DNA of 19,503 nt. Source: an uncultured Oscillospiraceae bacterium (GTDB taxonomy: Bacteria > Bacillota > Clostridia > Oscillospirales > Oscillospiraceae). Under the pieces are notes generated by a model, which was given only the letters and a program-made list of their open reading frames with translations, had not been told where the DNA came from and searched no databases. The DNA is taken from the NCBI GenBank assembly GCA_958423465.1, contig CATZRD010000042.1, positions 1 to 19,503 on the forward strand. Direction: 5' to 3'. Of the stretch, positions 15,130 through 19,503 are shown piece by piece (position 1 is the first letter of the stretch; every line of letters starts with the position of its first letter). Made by a program: the position numbers and the translations under genes.

Positions 15130-16884
15130 TCACTTCGCCTCCTGATCCCTTGACGCGCCGCCTAACGCGCCGAATTTGCACAGCTGCGTACACACGCCGC
15201 AGCCCACGCAGAGGGTGGAATCGATCCGGGCCTTGCCCTCCGCGATGCTGATGGCGGGGCAGCCGATCCTCATGCAGCTCCTGCAGCCCACGCACTTGTC
15301 CGAATCGGCGGCGATGGGGCCCGGGTGCTTCACATACTTCAGCAGGGCGCAGGGGCGGCGGGAAATGATGACCGAGGGCTCCGCCGCCGCCAGCTCCTCG
15401 TCCACGGCCCGGCCGCAGGCCTCCAGGTCGTAGGGGTCCACCACCCGGACCCGCCGGATGCCGATGGACCGGCACAGGCTCTCCAGATCGATCTTGGCGC
15501 AGGGGTCGCCCTTCAGATTGAAGCCGGTGGTGGGGTTCTGCTGGTGGCCGGTCATGCCGGTGATGGAGTTATCCAGAATGATGACCGTGGAGTTCGACTC
15601 GTTGTAGGCTACGTTGATGAGGCCCGTGACGCCGGAGTGCATGAAGGTGGAGTCTCCGATGACCGCCACAGTCCTGCCCGCTCCCTGACCGCCGCCGGCC
15701 TTGTTGAAGCCGTGGAGGCCGGAGACGGAGGCGCCCATGCAGATGGTGGTGTCGATGGCGCTGAGGGGAGCCACCGCTCCCAGGGTGTAGCAGCCGATGT
15801 CCCCCAGCACCGTCAGCTTCCGCTTGGCCAGGGTGTAGAAGAGGCCCCGGTGGGGGCACCCGGCGCACATCACCGGGGGCCGGGGAGGAATGGTTTCCTC
15901 CAGCCGGGGACCGGCGGCGTGGGGCAGGCCCAGCTTCTCCGCCACCAGGTTCTGGCTCAGCTCGCCCACGGCGGGGAAGAGGGCCTTGCCCACGACGTCC
16001 AGGCCCAGGTTCCGGCAGTGTTCTTCAATGAAGCCGTCCAGCTCCTCCACTACCACCAGCTTCTCCACGGAGGCGGCGAAATCCCGGATCAGCTTCTCCG
16101 GCAGGGGCCAGATCATGCCCAGCTTCAGCACCGGGTAGGCGTCGCCGCAGACCTCCTTCACATACTGATAGCTGGTGGAGGAGGCGATGAGGCCCATGGC
16201 GCGGTCCCGGCCCGGCTCCACCCGGTTGACGCCGGCGGTCTCCGCCCAGTCCCGGAGAGCGGCCAGCCGCTCCTCCACCGCCGGGTGGCGGCGCTTGGCG
16301 TTGCCGGGCATCATGATGTACTTGGCCCCGTTTTTCTCGTATGCCCGCCGCTCCGGCTCCATCCGGTCGTTCAGCTCCACCACGGACTGGGAGTGGCTGA
16401 CCCGGGTGCACATCTTCAGCAGCACCGGGGTGTCAAACTCCTCCGACAGCTCGTAGGCCAGCTTGGCGAAAGCCAGGGCCTCGGCGGAGTCGCTGGGCTC
16501 CAGCATGGGCAGCTTGGCGGCCCTGGCGTAGTGGCGGGAGTCCTGCTCGTTCTGGGAGGAGTGCATCCCGGCGTCGTCGGCCACGGCGATGACCATGCCG
16601 GCGTTCACGCCGGTGTAGGCGATGGTGAACAGGGGATCGGCGGCCACGTTCAGCCCCACGTGCTTCATGCCGCAGAAGCTCCGCCGGCCCGCCAGGGACG
16701 CGCCGAAGGCGGACTCCATGGCCACCTTCTCGTTGGGGGCCCACTCGGCGTAGATCTCCGGGTATTTGGCCGCGGCCTCGGTGATCTCCGTACTGGGGGT
16801 GCCGGGGTAGCTGGAGACAAAGGCGCACCCCGCCTCGTAGAGGCCCCGGGCGGCGGCCTCGTTGCCCAGCATCAGTTGTTTCAT
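15130..16884 (-). CDS. iorA: Indolepyruvate ferredoxin oxidoreductase, alpha subunit
   Basis: IorA carries the thiamine diphosphate and iron-sulfur centres of the aromatic 2-oxoacid:ferredoxin oxidoreductase. The 584-residue protein (from MKQLMLGNEAAARG) has the pyrimidine-binding domain with SYPGTPSTEI (25-34), CAGCPHRG (340-347), the thiamine diphosphate region GDIGCYTLGA and GDSTFMHSG...NVAYNES (361-430), and two C-terminal [4Fe-4S] motifs: C531, C534, C537, C542 and C559, C562, C565, C569. The frame runs 26 codons further upstream to 16962, but that part crosses the T-box terminator; the ATG at 16884 has AAGGAGG at 16892-16898 and the expected N-terminus. It is the first gene behind the T-box leader and is followed at once by iorB. 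Confidence 0.96.
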   Translation of the reverse strand: MKQLMLGNEAAARGLYEAGCAFVSSYPGTPSTEITEAAAKYPEIYAEWAPNEKVAMESAFGASLAGRRSFCGMKHVGLNVAADPLFTIAYTGVNAGMVIAVADDAGMHSSQNEQDSRHYARAAKLPMLEPSDSAEALAFAKLAYELSEEFDTPVLLKMCTRVSHSQSVVELNDRMEPERRAYEKNGAKYIMMPGNAKRRHPAVEERLAALRDWAETAGVNRVEPGRDRAMGLIASSTSYQYVKEVCGDAYPVLKLGMIWPLPEKLIRDFAASVEKLVVVEELDGFIEEHCRNLGLDVVGKALFPAVGELSQNLVAEKLGLPHAAGPRLEETIPPRPPVMCAGCPHRGLFYTLAKRKLTVLGDIGCYTLGAVAPLSAIDTTICMGASVSGLHGFNKAGGGQGAGRTVAVIGDSTFMHSGVTGLINVAYNESNSTVIILDNSITGMTGHQQNPTTGFNLKGDPCAKIDLESLCRSIGIRRVRVVDPYDLEACGRAVDEELAAAEPSVIISRRPCALLKYVKHPGPIAADSDKCVGCRSCMRIGCPAISIAEGKARIDSTLCVGCGVCTQLCKFGALGGASRDQEAK

Positions 16885-16940
16885 AGTATATCCTCCTTCC
16901 GCCGCCTCCCGACGGGGAGGGGGCTTACGCGTTGCTGCGG

Positions 16941-16985
16941 GAAAAGAAAACGTCCTCTGCAAGACGAGTCATCTTGCAGAGGACG
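16941..16985 (-). terminator. Conditional terminator of the T-box leader
   Basis: Perfect 14-base arms with a 7-base loop are followed on the minus strand by TTTTCTTTTC. It sits between the T-box core and the iorA ribosome binding site, 57 bases before the start codon. It is replaced by the antiterminator when uncharged tRNA is bound. Confidence 0.9.
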
Positions 16986-17257
16986 AGAATCGATCCCGCG
17001 GTACCACCTCAGTTTGCCGCGAAACGCGGCCTCAATGGGGTACGAGCATACCCCCGGCGCTGTATCGGGCGCCCCCGTCGCCGCTTATTTCCGGGGAAAC
17101 CTCCGGCTGAGAGGGAGGAAGCTTTCCCGGGTTCGGCGGGCCGCTCAGGAAGGAATTCAATGTCCGGTCCCCCGCCGCCTCGCACCGGCCGGCGGCTCTC
17201 TGAGGGGGAACGCTGGGTCATTTACTTGGTTCCGTCATCGCGTTGTCTATGATCTTG
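16941..17257 (-). ncRNA. T-box riboswitch leader, probable phenylalanine (UUC) specifier
   Basis: The minus-strand leader between the symporter and iorA has all T-box parts. Stem I: GGAA (17230-17233) pairs with UUCC (17148-17151); above it the loop has AGUA (17223-17226) opposite GAA (17156-17158); next come AAUG (17219-17222) with CAUU (17159-17162) and a distal GCCGCC/GGCGGC arm with GGUGCGA. The codon after GAA is UUC (17153-17155), Phe. The T-box core GGTGGTACCGCGG is at 16996-17008. A terminator follows: 14-bp perfect arms (16972-16985, 16951-16964), 7-base loop and a U-rich tail to 16941. GAGG (17007-17010) can pair with CCUC of the terminator arm as antiterminator. Uncharged tRNA-Phe should turn the operon on. 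The T-box itself is very sure, the amino acid less so. Confidence 0.93.
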
Positions 17258-17263
17258 CTCCTT

Positions 17264-17292
17264 ACTTTAGCACTTTTATGCGGGATAGTCAA
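17264..17292 (-). promoter_or_regulatory. Promoter of the T-box/ior operon, -35 box overlapping the symporter stop codon
   Basis: On the minus strand TTGACT (17287-17292) is followed after exactly 17 bases by TAAAGT (17264-17269). The predicted start near 17257 leaves room for the full Stem I. The TGA within TTGACT is the stop codon of the upstream symporter gene. No terminator separates the two, so read-through from the symporter into the leader is also possible. Confidence 0.65.
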
Positions 17293-18869
17293 TGGTTTTT
17301 TTCACCCGTTCCGGCGGGCTGCATGTCCCCGCCGATGGAGTCGGTCACCGCCACGGTGACGGTGCGCTCATAGCAGGCGAACACCCGGTCCAGCTCCGAT
17401 TTCTCCGGCGCCCTGGTGACAAGGCTCACCGCCGGCACAAGGATCAGCCCGGCGATCATGCAGAAGGCGCCGGCGTTGATGGGGGACTGGAGCATGGCGG
17501 GGAAGCTGGCGCGGAAGAAGATGTTGGCCATCATCACCACCGTGGAGAACAGAAAGCTCACGGCGCAGGCGGCCTTGGTGGTCCGCCGCCAGTACAGCCC
17601 GTAGAGGAAGGGGGCCAAAAACGCCCCCGCCAGAGCGCCCCAGCTGACGCCCATGAGCTGGGCGATGAAGGTGACGTTGGACCGGTACTGAATCAGGGCC
17701 AGCACCACGGAGATGGCGATAAAGACCACCACCAGGCCCCGCATCCACCGCACCTGGCGCTTTTCGTCCATGTCCTTGATGACCAGATCCTTGATGAAGT
17801 CCAGCGTCAGGGTGGAGCTGGAGGCCAGCACCAGGGAGGAGAGGGTGGACATGGAGGCGGAGAGGACCAATATCACCACCACGGCGATGAGTACCGTGGG
17901 CAGGCCGGAGAGCATGGTGGGTACGATGGAGTCATAGCCGCCGGCGGCGATATCCACCTGGCCGGAGAAGAGCCGCCCAAAGCCCCCCAGGAAGTAGCTG
18001 CCCCCGGCCACGATGACGGCGAACACCGTGGAGATGATCATGCCCTTGCTGATGGCGGCCTCGCTCTTGATGGCGTAGAACTTCTGGACCATCTGGGGCA
18101 GGCCCCAGGTGCCCAGACTGGTCAGGAGCACTACACCCAAAAGGCCCGCCGGGTCGGGACCAAAGAAGGAGGCAAAGACCCCCGGAGCGGTGGACACGCT
18201 CTCGTCGGTGACCCGGGCCAGGCTGTCCAGCGCCGCCAGAAAGCCGCCCTGGCTTTTCAGCACTGCCCAGATCACGGCGATGATGCCGAAGATCATGATG
18301 ACGCCTTGGATAAAATCGTTGATGGCGGTGGCCATGTAGCCCCCGGCGATGACGTAGATCCCGGTGAGCACCGCCATGACCACCACGCACACGGAGTAGT
18401 CGATGTCGAAGGCCATGCCGAACAGGCGGGAAAGGCCGTTATAGAGGCTGGCGGTGTAGGGGATGAGGAAAACGAAGATGATGACGGAGGCGCAGAGCTT
18501 CAGGGGGCGGCTCATGAACCGCTTGCCGAAAAACTCCGGCATGGTGGCGCTGTCCAGGTGCTGGGTCATGACCCTCGTGCGGCGGCCCAGCACCGCCCAG
18601 GCCAGCAGGGAGCCTAAAAAGGCGTTGCCCAGGCCCGCCCAGGTGGCGGCGATGCCGTACTTCCAGCCGAACTGTCCGGCGTAGCCCACGAACACCACGG
18701 CGGAGAAGTAGCTGGTGCCATAGGCGAAGGCGGTGAGCCAGGGGCCCACGCTGCGTCCGCCCAGGACGAAGCCGCTGACGTCGGTGGCGTGGCGGCGGCA
18801 GTAGAGGCCAATGCCGATCATCACGGAGAAGAACACAACGAGCATGGCCAGCTTGATGAATAGATCCAT
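17289..18869 (-). CDS. Sodium:solute symporter (SSS family)
   Basis: The 526-residue protein has the SSS (LeuT-fold) pattern with about 13 hydrophobic segments. It shows GTWGLPQM (253-260) followed by VQKFYAIKS, which is typical for the family, and the sodium-site segment SASMSTLSSLVLASSSTLTLDF starting at 337. The C-terminal 40 residues are cytosolic. SSS members carry proline, pantothenate, acetate, sugars or, in pseudomonads, phenylacetate; substrate cannot be read from sequence alone. Its place directly upstream of the T-box-controlled arylacetate genes makes an aryl acid or aromatic amino acid a reasonable guess. AAAGGAG (18879-18885) sets the start. No promoter is obvious in the GC-rich repeats upstream. 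An alternative is an unrelated amino acid or carboxylate transporter. Confidence 0.92.
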   Translation of the reverse strand: MDLFIKLAMLVVFFSVMIGIGLYCRRHATDVSGFVLGGRSVGPWLTAFAYGTSYFSAVVFVGYAGQFGWKYGIAATWAGLGNAFLGSLLAWAVLGRRTRVMTQHLDSATMPEFFGKRFMSRPLKLCASVIIFVFLIPYTASLYNGLSRLFGMAFDIDYSVCVVVMAVLTGIYVIAGGYMATAINDFIQGVIMIFGIIAVIWAVLKSQGGFLAALDSLARVTDESVSTAPGVFASFFGPDPAGLLGVVLLTSLGTWGLPQMVQKFYAIKSEAAISKGMIISTVFAVIVAGGSYFLGGFGRLFSGQVDIAAGGYDSIVPTMLSGLPTVLIAVVVILVLSASMSTLSSLVLASSSTLTLDFIKDLVIKDMDEKRQVRWMRGLVVVFIAISVVLALIQYRSNVTFIAQLMGVSWGALAGAFLAPFLYGLYWRRTTKAACAVSFLFSTVVMMANIFFRASFPAMLQSPINAGAFCMIAGLILVPAVSLVTRAPEKSELDRVFACYERTVTVAVTDSIGGDMQPAGTGEKNH

Positions 18870-18892
18870 AATGTCTCTCTCCTTTTGGTTTG

Positions 18893-19011
18893 CCGCTTCG
18901 CGGCGGGAAAATCTTCCGCCCCTGCGGGGCGGGGGGATACTGGGGGCTGTGCGCCCCCGGAGCGATCGGGGCCTGCCTGGCCCCGGTGGAATCGGGGGCT
19001 GCGCGCCCCCG
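18893..19011. repeat. Cluster of GC-rich hairpins upstream of the symporter
   Basis: Several inverted repeats follow one another: GCCGC-TTC-GCGGC near 18892, a CCGCCCC/GGGGCGG hairpin near 18917, then three close hairpins with 6-7 bp GC stems and 5-base loops at 18942-18958, 18967-18985 and 18993-19011. The first and third of these are nearly identical (GGGGGCTGTGCGCCCCC and GGGGGCTGCGCGCCCCC). This looks like a dispersed intergenic repeat family rather than a gene. Confidence 0.7.
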
Positions 19012-19052
19012 TACCCCAGTCTGATTTGCCCTTCAGGGTGTTTGGAGCTGTT

Positions 19053-19125
19053 CCGCGCTCCGGCGCGGGTTACTTTGCCCTCGGCGGCAAAGTAACCAAA
19101 ACGCCGCCGGCCCCCTTCGGGCCGG
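19053..19125. repeat. Three adjacent inverted repeats, including a 12-bp perfect stem
   Basis: CCGCGC/GCGCGG (19053-19068), then GGTTACTTTGCC with GGCAAAGTAACC around a 6-base loop (19068-19097), then CCGGCCC/GGGCCGG around CCTTC (19107-19125). Two of the arms meet at base 19068, so they would be coaxial or alternative. No coding frame here is convincing. Confidence 0.65.
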
Positions 19126-19503
19126 ACTCCCCGCTTTTGTCGGACTGCGGCGGAGGTGAAGAGTTTGTAATGCCTCTGAACAAGAGGTCCTACGGGGTTC
19201 TGATCTGTAGAACCAGCTGATCCGACTTCGGCTGTCGCCCTCTTGAAGGGGCAGAGTCATCTATTGGAGCGTAACGAAGGAATTGCTCTTTTGAACGGTA
19301 GGCACCGCAGGGCAGAGGGGTTGGGCAGACGAGGAAAGCTGTCATTGATACAGGTGCGAGGAGCGGTAGAAAACAAATCTCTGCCGTTGCGTCAACAAAA
19401 CGTTCTTTGGGGGTTCAAAGGGGGCAGCGCCCCCTTTCGCCCATTCACACGCCCGCAGGCGGGAGAATACGATGCAAACCGCCGCTGGCGGCGGAAATAA
19501 GTC
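19126..19503. other. Non-coding region of unknown role at the right edge
   Basis: I see no convincing gene in this stretch: the frames present lack ribosome binding sites and their composition is Arg/Ser-rich, as expected for shadow frames. Bases 19140-19390 are less GC-rich and contain short hairpins (GGTTCT/AGAACC near 19196-19214, GCCC/GGGGC around CTCTTGAA near 19231-19252). From 19410 on, three hairpins appear again: AAAGGGGGC/GCCCCCTTT near 19418-19438, CCCGC/GCGGG near 19452-19463 and CCGCC/GGCGG near 19480-19493. The region may continue beyond the window. Confidence 0.5.

Noticed and set aside
16885..16962. 26-codon N-terminal extension of iorA
   Set aside because: It would start inside the terminator hairpin of the T-box; the start at 16884 has AAGGAGG and the normal family N-terminus.
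15325..17373. Plus-strand open frame of 682 codons
   Set aside because: Antisense to iorA and the T-box leader; composition is Gly/His/Val-rich shadow sequence.
18942..19011. Short near-identical units at 18942 and 18993, considered as a CRISPR-like array
   Set aside because: Only two similar units that are themselves hairpins, no regular spacer length and no cas genes in the window.
19033..19500. Short frames at 19033-19260 (minus) and 19243-19500 (plus)
   Set aside because: No ribosome binding site, Arg/Ser- or Arg/Gly-rich composition, and both cross hairpin repeats; they look like chance frames in a non-coding element.

Overview
The window is GC-rich DNA with tightly packed genes, AGGAGG-type ribosome binding sites, a T-box leader and EF-P-modification type M16 proteins. 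Together these suggest a Gram-positive anaerobe of the class Clostridia. The dispersed GC-rich hairpin repeats and the ferredoxin-dependent keto-acid metabolism resemble gut Oscillospiraceae (Flavonifractor/Lawsonibacter type). That placement is inference from gene content; no marker gene such as rRNA is present. The high GC content creates very long antisense open frames, which I treated as shadows.

Left part (1-4610): a nitroreductase-family gene runs off the left edge on the minus strand. A divergent promoter region separates it from a plus-strand operon, yfmF-yfmH-lgt (two M16-like proteins and prolipoprotein diacylglyceryl transferase), which ends at a strong hairpin terminator. A convergent minus-strand serine hydrolase (class C beta-lactamase fold) follows at 4629-6344.

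Middle (6524-11265): a clear promoter drives a plus-strand operon of an M17 leucyl aminopeptidase, a CutC-family protein and an 807-residue cytosolic transglutaminase-like protein, closed by a 19-bp-stem terminator. The genes abut one another, so they are probably co-transcribed. A role in peptide or protein turnover is plausible but not shown.

Right part (11312-18869, all minus strand): in transcription order, an SSS-family sodium:solute symporter, a complete T-box riboswitch leader with its own promoter, iorA, iorB, a PaaK-type arylacetate-CoA ligase, a tandem ACT-domain protein, and, after a hairpin-rich gap, an aromatic-type aminotransferase. The enzymes link arylacetate, arylacetyl-CoA, arylpyruvate and aromatic amino acid. 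The T-box specifier reads UUC (phenylalanine). A T-box turns genes on when its tRNA is uncharged, so the operon should be induced by phenylalanine shortage. This points to the reductive (biosynthetic) direction, salvage of phenylacetate to phenylalanine, rather than Stickland-type degradation. This is the most interesting feature of the window.

The last 634 bases (18870-19503) hold no convincing gene. They contain many GC-rich hairpins in a mirrored arrangement and a less repetitive core that could be a structured non-coding element. Smaller repeats sit downstream of the aminotransferase and the ACT gene, and two copies show a compensatory base-pair change.
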